A DNA stretch of 64,000 nucleotides from Sphaerosporella brunnea (taxonomy: Eukaryota > Ascomycota > Pezizomycetes > Pezizales > Pyronemataceae): the NCBI GenBank assembly GCA_008704415.1, contig VXIS01000037.1, forward strand, positions 62,001 through 126,000. The letters are read 5' to 3'. Of the stretch, positions 36,765 through 47,707 are shown piece by piece. Every line of letters starts with the position of its first letter. Position 1 is the stretch's first letter. The notes beneath the pieces are model-generated. The model saw only the letters and a program-made list of their open reading frames with translations, was not told the DNA's origin and made no database searches. Made by a program: the position numbers and the translations under genes.

Positions 36765-38780
36765 TCAATCCATCTTCCCCATGCTCTCCTCAATCACTCG
36801 TCTCGTGCGCTCATCGTCGACCCAGCGCTCAATACGATCCGCGACATCTCCGACAAGTTTCGCGTAGACCTCGCCAACAAAGAACAAGCCGCAATGCGCG
36901 CCGACCTCATCGACGCCCTTCATTTCCACCGGCGTCCACGTATAATCCGGCTGCGATGGGACGATACAGAACTTGCGTTGTCGCGGTTGTTTATGGGCCT
37001 TTGCTTTTTCCTCCCCAGCTTTCTGCAATTCCTTTTCTCTGAGCTTCTGAATGTCGCGTTCGCGTTTATCGACGTCTTCTTGCTCTTTGCGTAGGCGTTT
37101 TTGGAGGTCTTCGGCTTGTTGCTTCTGACGGCCGAGCTCCGCTTTTTGCTGATCCAGCCGCACCTTCTCCTGTTCTGCTCTGCCTTTCTCCTCATCTTTC
37201 TCTTTCTTTTTCCGCTCCTTCTCGCGGTCTTGATACACCTTGGAGATTGCCTTTTCCCTATCCTTGACAAGTTTGCCATACTCTTTCATCTGCCGCTCAT
37301 ACTCCGCCTTCAGGCGTTTGTTTTCCCTCTCTAGTGCTTTGCGCAGATGCTTATCCACCGAGTCCGGTATCTCCTGCAGAGTCGGCTCTACTGGCGGGGG
37401 TGACATGGGCGGGAAACTTGCTTCTACGTCCTTGATGGGAGAGATTGGTGTTGAGGGAACGATCTCCACGGCGGGGCACGGAATATCGGCAGTAACCTCA
37501 GGGCCGCTGTCGTCAGTCACAGCGTCCGGCAGTAACAATAAAGGGGAATCATCAGGGGTCATAGGCTCGGGCACACATTCCTGCATGCTCCTCGTTGAGG
37601 ATCCTGAAGCGCTGGATGTGCGAGAGTGCGTCCTAACGGAGCCACCAGCACCGACAACCGCCAGATGAGTAATCGCAGTTTCCAAGCCGGCCTCGACACC
37701 GAAGCCTTCGCTCCCATCCTCAATCTCCGGGGGAATCGGTGGTTTTACCACTACCCCCTTTTCGCGGCCATAGCTGATAGTGTAGTAATTTGCAAAGCGG
37801 ACTCTTCCCTGCGGCCCTCCATTTTCCAACGCTCGGATTTGGTCGTAGCGTTTTTTCAGCCCGACAGGATCTGCGAGACAAGCGCCAAATTCAAGGTGGC
37901 TCATTAGGTACTTTCCCGTGGCTTGCGTAAGATTCTCGTGATGCTTTGCGATGAAGTGCAGAGTTGATTCCCACGGGTTTGCGGGTTTCTTGGAGGGGAC
38001 GATGGTGAAATTGCGGTCAGGACGCTGCGCAAAGAAGGGGTCTAGCTGCTCTTCGCCCGGACTCTCCTCCACCGGGGGCGGCGAAGGGGCAGGGCGGAAA
38101 AGGGAGGCGATTCCAGAGGTTATGATGCCAGGATGCATGCCGAGGAACGGGGTATCAAACGCGATCATTCCCAGTATTTCCGGATGTCGTCGTTTCCCAG
38201 GGTCATAAAACGACGGCAGCAGGATAACCTCGGCACCGAGGATTCCGCCCATAGAGTGGCCTAACAATACGATATCTGTAGTTTCCGACTCAAACGCACT
38301 CAGCCTTTAATGAGGATTTTCAACTTAGTAAAAGACAGCTGGAGCGGACAGCACACAAACACACCACTTTGAAAAGTCGAGCGTGGCGATGTTGATGGCA
38401 TGGCGCGTCTTGAACTTGGGATACACTTTCGTGTGTACTACATAGTCGTCGCCTGAGCGTAGGGTCACCGTGAGGAGGTTGTGCAGGTGCGCCGGAAAGG
38501 ACTGAAACGAGGTTTCATTGCCGTTGAAACCGTGGATGTACACCAGAAGCAGCGTCCTGCGACCGCTGGCGGAGGCGGACTCGGTAGGCAACAGCGATGC
38601 TTGCGAGGAGGTACGGGGATCACGAAGGAAAGTGGTGGATATGGAGGGGTCGGGAGAGAGTGACGATGCAGAGAACGCTGATACATTGCGGGGTGGTAGG
38701 GGTGGCGGTTGTGAAGGTATTGAGGTATCGACGCTGTAGGGCGAGTACGGTGGTGGCACGTCTTTCTCATCCATCGTCAT
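36765..38780 (-). CDS. Alpha/beta hydrolase (lipase-like) with a charged C-terminal coil
   Basis: Two exons, 38780-38365 and 38304-36765, give 651 residues. The N-terminus is Pro/Ser-rich (PPPYSPYSVDTSIPSQPPPL). The hydrolase domain begins at TLLLVYIHGFNGNETSF, which gives the oxyanion H-G motif, and continues to the nucleophile elbow G-H-S-M-G-G with Ser156. The intron joins DFSKW to LSAFESETTDIVLLGHSMGG. After AFDTPFLGMHPGIITSG and a Pro-rich stretch, the region about 420-600 is a strongly charged coil (ERKKKEKDEEKGRAEQEKVR), followed by a conserved-looking end (PDYTWTPVEMKGVDEVGAHC then FFVGEVYAKLVGDVADRIER). The substrate is unknown; family members are annotated as serine esterases or lipases. 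The acid and histidine of the triad were not placed with confidence. Confidence 0.8.
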
Positions 38781-39037
38781 TGAAGCGAATTGTTGCTATT
38801 GGGGGAGAAGCTCAGCTCAGCTCAGACGAGATGAGGGGACGCCGCGGCTAAACGGGCTTTCTTGGCGCTGCAGGGTGTTGTTGCTCCAGGCACGCGATTC
38901 TAATTTGGAGCATCACAGATGATCACCCGCGCGGCTGCTCACAGCTGATCACTCGGCAATTCCCGGCAGGAGTTACATAATCGCCTTCATTTTCAAGATC
39001 TTCCAGCAATCCACCGCCCTCCGGCTTGCTTGACACT

Positions 39038-40387
39038 CTAGGCTCCCGCCAGGGCACCATAGTAGGCGGGCTTCTTGTTGAAATTGCCATCCCACAGCAG
39101 GGGGTCGTCGTAGCTGGGGAAAGTGCTATCAACCCAGGAATCCTACAAAGTTCAGGTCAGCCAGCCATTCCTTCCCCCTCGCTCATCACACAGCACATAC
39201 CTTGTCGCTAACACCCCAAACAGTAACACCGATACAGGGGCTGAGAGCCGTGCACGCCGAGACGACAGTCTGATAATCCTGCTGTTGCTGGTTGAGCTGG
39301 GACTGGCTGACGGGCTTGGGGATTCTGATATCGAGCTCCGTGATCATGACCTTGAGTCCGGTATTTGCCAGCCTCCGCAACGCCGATGCCACGTTTCCGA
39401 CCTGTCCGAGAATCAGGTGGGACTGGGAGCCGATGCAGTCGATGGGGACACCACGGCTCTTGAGACGTCCGACGAGCGCAATGAGGCTGTCGATCTTTGC
39501 GCCGGGTCCGTCCAGGTTGTAGTCGTTGATGCAAAGCAGCGCGTCAGGATCAGCGGCTTTAGCAGCAGCGAAGGCGATATCGATGAAATTTTCGCCGAGG
39601 AGGTTGTAGAACACTGTCCTCAATCAGCGCCTGTAACCAACGGCCCTTCCTCAAGGCAGCAGCAGCATACCATCACTCCGCATATTTCCGCTATCATCCA
39701 AGACCTCGTTGACCACATCCCACGCATAAATCTTGCCCTTGTACCGTCCGACCAGCTGCGAGATATGGTTTTGAATGACGCTGGTGAGCGTGGTGGCGCT
39801 GTTGATATTGCTAACCCACTGGGGCAGCTGCGAATGCCACACCAGCGTGTGACCCCTCACGATCTTCCCATTCTGCTGCGCAAAGTCAACGAGCACGTCT
39901 GCGCCCTGGAAATCAAAGTTCCCCTGCGAAGCCTCGACAGTATCCCACTTCATCGAGTTCTCGGGCGTCAGCTGTCCGAACTCGGCCTTGATGAGGTTGG
40001 ACTCCGAGGACTGCGAGAGGAGCCCAGAATCGGAGCAGGTACCGAAGTACCTGCCGCCATTGGCCTTCATCGTTCCATCGAGGGTGCCAGTAGAGGTGCT
40101 GCCGCCGCCGCCAGCTGTGGTCGTGGGGCTGCCACCGGCGGTAGTAGTTGTAGTAGGGGAACTACCACCGGGCTGGCATTGGGAGTACCAGTCGTTGATG
40201 TAGACGCAAGTGGTGCCGGAGACACACGTTGTTGCACCGGTCCAGCCATTGCCGCCGCCTATGCCAATCTCAGCATCCATCCATCCACCACACAAAATCT
40301 CGGGGCGGGCATACACTGTCCCCACACCTGCTGCTGCGCAGCCACAAAGGGAATAACCAGGACCACCAGTTGGAGGAGATACTTCAT
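39038..40387 (-). CDS. CBM1-GH10 endo-1,4-beta-xylanase with a 1-nt frameshift near the C-terminus
   Basis: Exons 40387-40315, 40258-39671, 39613-39201 and 39143-39038. The protein is a secreted xylan-degrading enzyme. A signal peptide ([18 protein letters not shown]) leads into a cellulose-binding CBM1 (about residues 21-57, [10 protein letters not shown] and [15 protein letters not shown]), then a Ser/Thr/Gly linker and the GH10 barrel. The acid/base is Glu209 in WDVVNEV and the nucleophile Glu313 in ITELDIRI, both present. Three GT-AG introns restore frame. In the last exon the reading frame changes: DSWVDST is read in one frame, while [20 protein letters not shown], which fits the GH10 end, is in another. 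One extra base lies in the run of four T and four C (plus-strand 39117-39123). Either a real mutation altered the last 30 or so residues, or the sequence has an error. Read through unshifted it would end at 38973. Confidence 0.85.
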
Positions 40388-40937
40388 CGTTATCAAAAAC
40401 CGCTGGTGGATGAAGGAGCCACGGTTCCGCCGAGGGGATATTTATACATACGTCTATATCCGCAAGCCCCCATCACCAACACTTTAGCCGTCTCGCGGAT
40501 CGGAGAAATAAACTTCTTTCCCTCTCCCCACAAGGTAGAAAATCCGGGGCTCAGGGACTACTTGGTAATTGAAGGTGGGCCAATATGGCAGGCTAAATCT
40601 ACCGGAGCTTTCGGGCCGGTGTGTATGGGTTGTTCGTCGCGGAAGCCGAAGCTTCAGCTACCTACTACAAGTGGAGGGCGTTTATGCTTATTATTATCCC
40701 CAGACGAAGCACCACACACAGAACGAGTTCTGTTCGAGTACCTCACTTCATCCTCTAACAGCATCACACAACAAGCAGGACCCCATAGCTCCGGCACCGG
40801 CCGGCCATCAACACCATTGCAACCTCGCCAAGTATTCAAATATATTAACCAGTAGTGAGTGGGCTGACACGGCCGTCAAAAACTCCTTACAAAACCATAA
40901 TCACAACACCGGTGGTTTCATTAGGCTAAATTCCTTT
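40388..40937. other. Intergenic, xylanase promoter side
   Basis: No gene is supported; the open frames at 40229-40855 and 40569-41096 overlap the xylanase or the small gene and look random. The first 150 bp upstream of the xylanase contain a TATAAATATC-like sequence on its strand (about 40438-40447). Confidence 0.4.
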
Positions 40938-41243
40938 TCATGGGTACTCATCATTCCCTTTCCATATTGCCCTTCGCAGTCTGTCATTCTGCTGCAAAAC
41001 AGTGATAAGTTTCCAAACCAGCCTGTGTTGCTCTGCAACCCATTGGACGGAGGGAAAATTTCCCGCTGCTTCGGAAGGGGAACCGGGTGGCGATGAGGGT
41101 AACTGTACTGGACTCGGCGATCTTGGTGGCAATCTCGGCGGCGGCGGCGACGGTGACGGGGTGCGGGCCTTTCTTTTGGGCGTCGCCCTTTTTCTGGCGG
41201 CGTGTGCCTGTTGTGCGGCTGCTCTTTTTTTTGATTTTGCCAT
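40938..41243 (-). CDS. Small basic protein of unknown function
   Basis: A single open frame of 101 residues. It begins MAKSKKRAAAQQAHAARKRA, with a strongly basic Lys/Arg/Ala start that resembles a nuclear signal, followed by a Ser/Pro region (TPSPSPPPPRLPPRSPSPVQ) and a more ordered C-terminus WVAEQHRLVWKLITVLQQND. No family is recognised. It could be a genuine small gene or a chance frame; the amphipathic end favours a gene. Confidence 0.4.
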   Translation of the reverse strand: MAKSKKRAAAQQAHAARKRATPKRKARTPSPSPPPPRLPPRSPSPVQLPSSPPGSPSEAAGNFPSVQWVAEQHRLVWKLITVLQQNDRLRRAIWKGNDEYP

Positions 41244-41315
41244 CTATTTATCTGTCAATGCGTGCAGATCACACACAATATCTCACAATGTTACTTACCA
41301 GCAAAAAAAACACGG

Positions 41316-41320
<5 letters not shown>

Positions 41321-41374
<54 letters not shown>

Positions 41375-41376
41375 CG
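41321..41376. repeat. (CGACAG)n hexamer tandem repeat
   Basis: About nine near-perfect CGACAG units in a row. They lie upstream of the small basic gene on its strand. Confidence 0.92.
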
Positions 41377-41506
41377 GGGCACGATGCAGAAGGGCTGAGA
41401 CGTAAGTAGAAGGGTAGAAAAGGACGGGAGGACTTGCGCACCGGGAAAGCCCATGTCACGCCAAGAAAAAAAAATTTCTATAAGTTTTGATTAACACTTT
41501 TCCTGG

Positions 41507-41597
41507 GTGAGTTCAGACCAAAACCGGGTTTTTCGTGGGTTTTTTTCGTCGAAACCATACCACCAAAACCCGGCAAAACTCGCCAGTCTGAACTCCC
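41507..41597. repeat. Imperfect palindrome (about 90 bp)
   Basis: The left arm GGTGAGTTCAGAC pairs with the right arm, which reads GGGGAGTTCAGAC on the opposite strand (12 of 13 match). Inner segments AAACCGGGTTTTTCGTGG and, on the other strand, GCCGGGTTTTGGTGG also match. It could be a small foldback element or a transcribed hairpin. No clear target duplication was found. Confidence 0.5.
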
Positions 41598-41920
41598 CTA
41601 CTCAGCCACCAAGGTATTTTCTCTCGGGACGAGTTGGGCGGATGAGATGGGGGGGGGGGATTGTGAGAATGGGGTGTTTTACGGATTGCTTCCGCGGCGG
41701 CCCAGAGACTCCACCGGATGAATGGAAGGACGGAAGTACACGGTGCGAAATCGCTCTGGATGACGAGTGATATCCGTAGTAGCACAACACAACACAACAT
41801 AAACCTCTTGGTATACATGACGCTCCATCTATAACCCCAAACCAAATAAACCCCACAAAAAAAGGCCAAAAAGAACATCCACCTTTACCCAGCCGTCCCC
41901 CTCCCACCCCCGCTGCTTCA

Positions 41921-43699
41921 TCAAATCTGATTACTCTGCACTTGCAATTGTGCTGCCAGCGCTTCTATGTGTTTCTGGTTTTCGTCGTCTTCCGAGATGG
42001 TGCTGTCTTGATGTGGCATCATCGCCGGTGGAAGCTCGCGGGTAACATAATTCTGTTAGTTATGTCAGTGATCAAATTCTGGTATGGATAGGTTTGAATG
42101 TGACGCACCTTGTAACTAGAAGTCCTCGATGAACGTGAAGGCGCTGAGTTGGTCTGGGTTCCATACGAGGATCTTTCACAAGCACTACCATAAATAGTCT
42201 GCTGGTGAATCGCCGCCATCTTCTCCGCGCACGATCTATTCATAGCGTGTATCTCCGGTTTCGACAGGTACTTTCTCGTGCTCGTTGAGATCTCTGCCAT
42301 CCGACTCCATTCATTGATACCAAAGTCTCCCATTCCAACTTCCACGTTGAGGCGGTAGTAGTTGTCCGGCGGCATACCGGTCTTGTCTAGATCCCGCAGA
42401 AGCTCCTGGTGGATTTTTTCGCAGTCGTCGAGTTTGTGCATGTGTTTTTGTTTCGCGTCCACAAACTTCCCCAGTGGCGTCGAGCGTAGAAATGCTGAAG
42501 AGTGTTCCCGCCGGATACTAGATGCGTTCCCATTATTTGCCGTGGCTTGTCGCTTTCCGGAGCCGATGCTAACCAGCACCCCAACCTCTCGTCCCGGCCA
42601 TTCGTGAACCATCGCCTCCTCGAGCACTTGCATAACTGGGGAATACCGGCCCGAGCCTTCATCGATGAAGATATCATGCCCAATCTGTATCGGCTTGAAC
42701 GCAGGCCAATGAGCGGCCGTAGCCCGCCCAGCCTCCCAGATGGTACACTTCGGGCTGATAGCTGTAGACTGGGTCGATTCATAAGTCCTCAAAAAAGCCG
42801 GGGGCGTGTTCTCATCGGAGCCTTTAAACGTGGCCATCAACAAGCTAACAAAAAAAAAAAATATCCCATCAGCCCGAACGCAATGCGCCGCAGCAGCAGG
42901 AGACATCCTCACCACTTGCAACGATCCGGCCGTCGATCCAACAACAAGGCGTTTCCATTGCCGGTATCCTGGCGTCCCTGGCTTCCACTTGTGGCCGATC
43001 CCTCCGTACTCGACGCATCCCAGGCGCTCTGTAACTTCTGGTGATGCGACGCGGGGGTACCGGGTGCTCGTGGACTCGAGTAGGAAATAAACGCATCGTA
43101 TTCGGGGGCGGGGTATTCGAATTCGCGAACCAGCGCCTTAATCGACTCCGCTAATCTCGACGCTTTGAACAACGTCTTCTTCAACGGCAACCCGGCGACC
43201 GTTTTGTTGCTCTGAAACACCCGCTTCGACACTTTGACGTAGACGTCTTTGCAGGTTTCGAGGTCCAATCGCAGGCGGCCGAGGAGGATCGCGATGAGCC
43301 TATAGATAGCACAGAAGCCACTAGTCAGATACCCGAGAGATTTTGACAATTCGTTTCCACGCGCGCATACCCGCCTGTTCCTACGCCGCCGATGAGATCG
43401 AAGTGGTCGCACGGCTTCGGGATCTCTTCTGGACGCGGCGCTCGCCCTTCTAGCTCGACGAAGAGATGAAGCATCAGCTCCTGCGGGGGCGTTAGATATC
43501 GAGATGCCGCCCGGCCGCAGATGGGTCATGGAGGATCTACCTGGATGAGCAACAGCGTACTGAAGCCGCGGACACCGCCGCCGTCAAGGCTGAGAAGTCG
43601 CAAAGGCGGCTGATCCGGCGATCGCCGTGAGCGATCACTTCGCAGGGAGTGAGTCGCCGCCACAAAGTAATTCTCCATTGCTGGACCGTGGGAACTCAT
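41921..43699 (-). CDS. Patatin-like protein lacking the catalytic serine
   Basis: Five exons, 43699-43541, 43480-43371, 43299-42913, 42844-42109 and 42052-41921, give 507 residues. The patatin fold is shown by the oxyanion motif LLSLDGGGVRGFSTLLLIQ (about 36-53), FDLIGGVGTGGLIAILLGRL (81-100) and a later FIDEGSGRYSPVMQVLEEA. Canonical patatins have G-x-S-x-G and D-G-G/A; here residue 87 is Gly instead of the Ser (G-V-G-T-G) and the second motif is D-E-G. The protein therefore probably lacks phospholipase activity, or uses another mechanism. The C-terminus reads NYVTRELPPAMMPHQD, close to endings of fungal patatin-like proteins. All four introns are GT-AG; the third contains a T run before its TTAG acceptor, and the last holds ACTAAC before CAG. 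Loss of the Ser could be a pseudoenzyme state; similar G-x-G-x-G forms may occur in fungal relatives, from memory. Confidence 0.8.
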
Positions 43700-44835
43700 G
43701 ACAAAAGATCGTAGGAACGGTAAACCGTGCAGGGAGACGTGAGGGATAGTGGAGATGCTGCTGCTGAAAAACGATGATGATGACGAGGATCACTTTGCGC
43801 TTGAGCGAGAAACTACCGCCGTTTTATTGGCATCGACCTTCATCTACTCTTCTGACCCCCCCTGGTGGTTGGCGATCTTCGGCCTGCTTACCCCACACAT
43901 CCGTACCGAGGATTCGGCACCCTCGTGTGCGTAGGGCGTGGGAGTGGAAAGGGATTTTCAAGGCCAGGCGAGGGAAGCTCATCTCATCTGTCCACCCGCC
44001 CGCTCGCCTGTCGATTCCTCCTCGCTTCCGAATCCGCTCTTCACAACGCCGTTTTCCAAACCGTCAAAAACCGCGCAAGAGTAGGGTTATTAATATATTG
44101 GGAGTTAGGCTGAGGAGCCCCGTTAGCTCCAACGTTGCAAAACGCTGGCAAAACGTCCGGCTTGGCCACGGATTCCTTATCTGGCAAGGCAAGCAATCGG
44201 CCGACTTTTCCAGAACGTAAGCCGGCTAAAAGGCACGGGAACACCGCGCGCGAATCACATTTGCATGCCATACAGCATATGCTTTTGGATATCTGATTCC
44301 TGACATTGGCGAAGTGCATGCATAATTAGGTAACCAAGATTGTCGGCGCTGACGACGAAAAGAAACAGTTAAAACGTCTGGAACAAGCGCGATATGTCGA
44401 GTCCGATCGACCATCGAAAGTGCACCTGCAACGTGCAAAGTGCAAAACCTCGACCCTACGTCCGAGCACCTGCGCAATCGTACCATGGTACCGCCATGGT
44501 CTAATGTAGGGCTGAGGGCTTGGTTGTTTGATGTAAATTGTACTAGCATACTAAAAATTCAATTGTGGGATAAGCATCCGCTTTAAGATGGAGTGATAGT
44601 CCATGACGTGACAGCGACTCCGTATGTAGGGCATTCTGTTTCATGGCTCGGGACGAGCGCCACCCAAATCCCAATCTCCGGTTCACCAATACGTCAGCGT
44701 CAGCTTCAACCATTCACCGCCGACGGGGATGGCTGAAGCTTGTCCGAGCAACGACGATAACATCAATACCAGAGCGAGATGTACTCCAGTCATTGTATCT
44801 ACATAATCGCAGAAAACCTCATTTAGAGACTTAAA

Positions 44836-44905
44836 TTTTCCGGCTGGGAACCGAACCCAGTGAGGATTGGCGCTGCTTTGAACAATGGCTCCACTCCGCT
44901 CATCA
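44836..44905 (-). other. tRNA-like relic with Pol III box motifs
   Basis: On the minus strand, GAGCGGAGTGGA resembles a tRNA box A and GGTTCGGTTCC resembles a box B. The latter sits in a perfect five-pair T-arm, CTGGG-TTCGGTT-CCCAG. The acceptor ends do not pair, so this is not a working tRNA. It may be a decayed tRNA or the head of a tRNA-derived SINE. Confidence 0.35.
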
Positions 44906-45232
44906 ACAGCAAAAGGGACGATCCGCTAGCGAATCAGATTGCACACTGGAGCTCCTTAGAGTGCGCATCATTAAGTAGCACTCGGAATCAGGAAACGCAT
45001 CACTACGGCTCACTCGTCCGTAGTCTAGGGACATGGTTTGCTGCTTGGATGTGTGCTGTTATAGGTTGACGGGGTATTTTGTTTACTTAAGTATACCTAG
45101 AGCGTCTGGATATCTCTACGCAGCAGTAGACCGGACCGTTCAGTGGCGAATTGGTCCGTTGGAAGCCCTTGTGCACAACTCCGTTCTTCACTTGAGAAAA
45201 AGGTGAGGTAGATACATCTCCACCGCTCGAAC

Positions 45233-45369
45233 CAGTGTTCTCAGTAGCCAGCCCAAACAGCCGGGTGGGGTTGGCCGGCTGCTTTAAGCAGCCAGCCCGG
45301 CGGGCTTTTTGCATCAGCCCACATCCGCCCAACGCAGCCGGCCGGGCGGGCTGGCTGTTGAGAACACTG
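45233..45369. mobile_element. hAT-type MITE, copy 1, with perfect 8-bp target duplication
   Basis: A 137-bp GC-rich element with perfect 11-bp inverted ends CAGTGTTCTCA / TGAGAACACTG. It is flanked on both sides by the same 8 bases, GCTCGAAC (45225-45232 and 45370-45377), which is the target duplication size of the hAT superfamily. The inside is dominated by AGCCAGCC and GGCTGGCT motifs and can fold into a long hairpin. It has no coding capacity, so it depends on a transposase elsewhere. Confidence 0.85.
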
Positions 45370-45890
45370 GCTCGAACAGATGCGTTTGCACAAATAACGG
45401 ACAACGTGGCGTCTGTTGTATCCTGGCGCGTCCTTCTGGTATCTGCGAAGCTGGTCAGTTGTGGAGCGTTGTTGCACTCGATGGAGCGGGGCAGCACTAG
45501 GCAAGGTTGTCAGTAACAGCCCAGGTGGTCTGGCTGTCTTTGCAGTCCGGCTGTTGCTGCCTGGCCGAATGGCGTGGCCCGGCTGCGTCGCCGCCGTCGC
45601 GCGAGTGATCTCTCGTGCAGACTTGAACACGCACCGCACCTTCCTGGTGGAACATTCCCAATACAGCTTGATGGTCCTGTTATCGTTTTCCCGCAACACG
45701 GCATAATCGCATTGCGAAACGGCAAACCTGAATGGCTATCAGGGTTGCGCTGGCAGTGTGTGCCTTTGTTCAGTTAAACGGAGTGATGGGTTAACCAATG
45801 CAATCGTTGTCTTTTGTTCTCCAATCCATTGCCACTCGCGAGTGCTTTGGGGAGGGTATAGCTGAGAGAAGCCGCTATCCTTACCTAGAG

Positions 45891-45973
45891 GCGCCATGCC
45901 AAACAGCCCAGCCCGGCCGCTAAGGTAGCCAGCCCATGCAGCCAGCCGGGCAGGCTGGCTATTGGCAAGGGCA
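45891..45973. mobile_element. hAT-type MITE, copy 2, degraded
   Basis: Shares the AGCCAGCC/GGCTGGCT core and near-matching ends (GCCAAACAGCCCAGCC on one side; on the other, reverse complement TGCCAATAGCCAGCC). The outer ends and target duplication are not clear. It is shorter than the other copies. Confidence 0.55.
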
Positions 45974-46171
45974 GTCAAAGTGACAAAGTCTGACCGGCGG
46001 CGAGCGGCTCGGCCGACGGACGCGCAGCCCGCCTTCCAAAAATTTACAGTTCATCAATCGTTTTCATGACTCAGGCAACTCTGTGCTCCCACCCTCTGAC
46101 TGATTGACTTTAACATGCCCACGCTGCTCCCGGATTGCCACCATCCGACCCCACTCTCTGCGCTCTCAGAC

Positions 46172-46325
46172 CAGTGTTTTCAGTAGCCAGCCAGCCGGGC
46201 GGCTACAGCTCACAGCTCAAAAGGCCGGCCAGCCGGCCTGAAGCCCGACGGCAGACCCCGGCTGGCTGCATAAGGCGGCCCATCCGCCCAGCCGAGGCCA
46301 TTTGGGCTGGCTATTGACGAAACTG
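46172..46325. mobile_element. hAT-type MITE, copy 3, with perfect 8-bp target duplication
   Basis: A 154-bp element beginning CAGTGTTTTCAGTAGCCAGCC and ending GGCTGGCTATTGACGAAACTG, imperfect inverted ends. The 8 bases TCTCAGAC lie on both sides (46164-46171 and 46326-46333), again the hAT duplication size. Same GGCTGGCT-rich interior as copy 1. Confidence 0.82.
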
Positions 46326-47707
46326 TCTCAGACTACCGCCTCTATGGAAACATCCACTGAAGATGATGGTAATGAATCGCAGTCTCAAGTCGAACAGGCC
46401 CTAGCTGCCACAGGGGTAGCTACTGAGGTCAGTCTGAGGATAGTATTCTTCGGGTTCCTTCCCTCGCCACTAACCTGCGCAGGCTCTCTTCTTTGAATAC
46501 TACTGATGGGAACAGACCACCCGCGGTCTTGCACGACCCCTAGAATGTATTGCCACACCAAACCGCTAGTTCTTCGGTTCAACTTTGATTTTTGGTGAAG
46601 TAGGTCCGCAGGCCGTCCCGTTCACCGCAACTTCGCCGCCGGGCAGTTAAACTTTGACTGCTGGCCATGAAGCGCGATAACGGGAGGCGGAGTTACAGCT
46701 TCCTGAGGGGCGGCTTCCAGACAGCAGACCTCCATATTGTCTGATATCTGGATAGGGCCAGATGACGGAGGTGGACTGTTGTTCGGCGGGAGGTAGGTCC
46801 TCCCGAATAGGCCAGAGCACTCAAGGTCTACTAATGCTTCTCCACAAGCAGAAGAAGCATATTTACCATTTGCCTTTGTAGCCAGGGCTTTCCCAACTAG
46901 GATAGATCGACTTGCTGAGGTTGTTGAGAGCGAAACGACGGCGGCTGCAATCAAGTAGTTATATAGTAGGAAGGGCTTCCCTGACAGTCAAGGAGGGCCA
47001 TCAGAAGGTCCAAAGTCAATTCCTGCCTGTAAGCCGGGTATCTGATTGGGACTCGGGAGAACATGAGGCTTTGTGACATCGAGGCGAACGCAATAACGGA
47101 ATGAACAAAGGACACGGTGAGAAATCTCTTCTTGCTCGCCTGTCTATCCTCAGCCTGATGCAGGTGAGCCTGGGAGGAAAAATCCTCTGTCTCCAGAAGG
47201 AGAGAAACTCTCCCGGGTTAGCCCAGCTGCTGGGCAGTTGGGCGCCGGGTTGGTCAACATCTCGAGGTTTTTTGAATGGCCTGGCTGCCAGTTCTTGCGC
47301 TCGTGGGCCACCTGTGCAGAAAGTTCAAAGGGTCGTCGTGATCTTATCTGATCCCTGTTGCCATGTGTCAGCGTTGTGCGGAACTCGCGCTTTTTCGCCT
47401 AACGAAGCTACACAACATCTCGCTCCACTTCTGCTCCATCATCGCGTTCCGAAGCTTGGATTCACTGCGTTTTGTTCTTCCGTCGTCCGGCTCTCTAATT
47501 TCCCATCTTGATGCCATAGCCGTCGTCTTGCACTCGTTAATGTGCTTCCCTCCTGAACTGGTCAGTAAGTAATTATCACGCGTTCTTGCTGGTTGTCCGT
47601 GTTTCGCGTTTCTCCGCAGCTTGATCGCTGCTGACCTGAGATGGAAGGTGTGTGCCTAAACAGAGCTCCGAGCCGGAGATCCGACGCCTATTGTTGTTTC
47701 CCTTACC

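Larger units (their letters stand above)
41244..41920. other. Intergenic region with a hexamer repeat and a palindrome
   Basis: Holds the (CGACAG)n repeat and an imperfect palindrome described separately, a G run near 41650, and otherwise nothing. Lies between the patatin 3' end and the small basic gene's upstream side. Confidence 0.45.
43700..47707. other. Gene-poor accessory stretch with MITEs and tRNA-like relics
   Basis: Four kilobases with no supported gene. It contains three GC-rich GGCTGGCT-type elements (two with perfect 8-bp target duplications), a tRNA-like segment near 44.9 kb, and otherwise sequence without recognisable coding. Between 45500 and 45600 there are further CAGCC/GGCTG-rich pieces that might be a degraded extra copy. 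Confidence 0.5.

Noticed and set aside
39123..40487. 454-residue plus-strand frame covering the xylanase
   Set aside because: Antisense to a clear GH10 enzyme with both catalytic glutamates and signal peptide.
41261..41400. Possible CRISPR-like array in the CGACAG repeat
   Set aside because: Simple six-base tandem repeat without spacers, in a eukaryotic genome.
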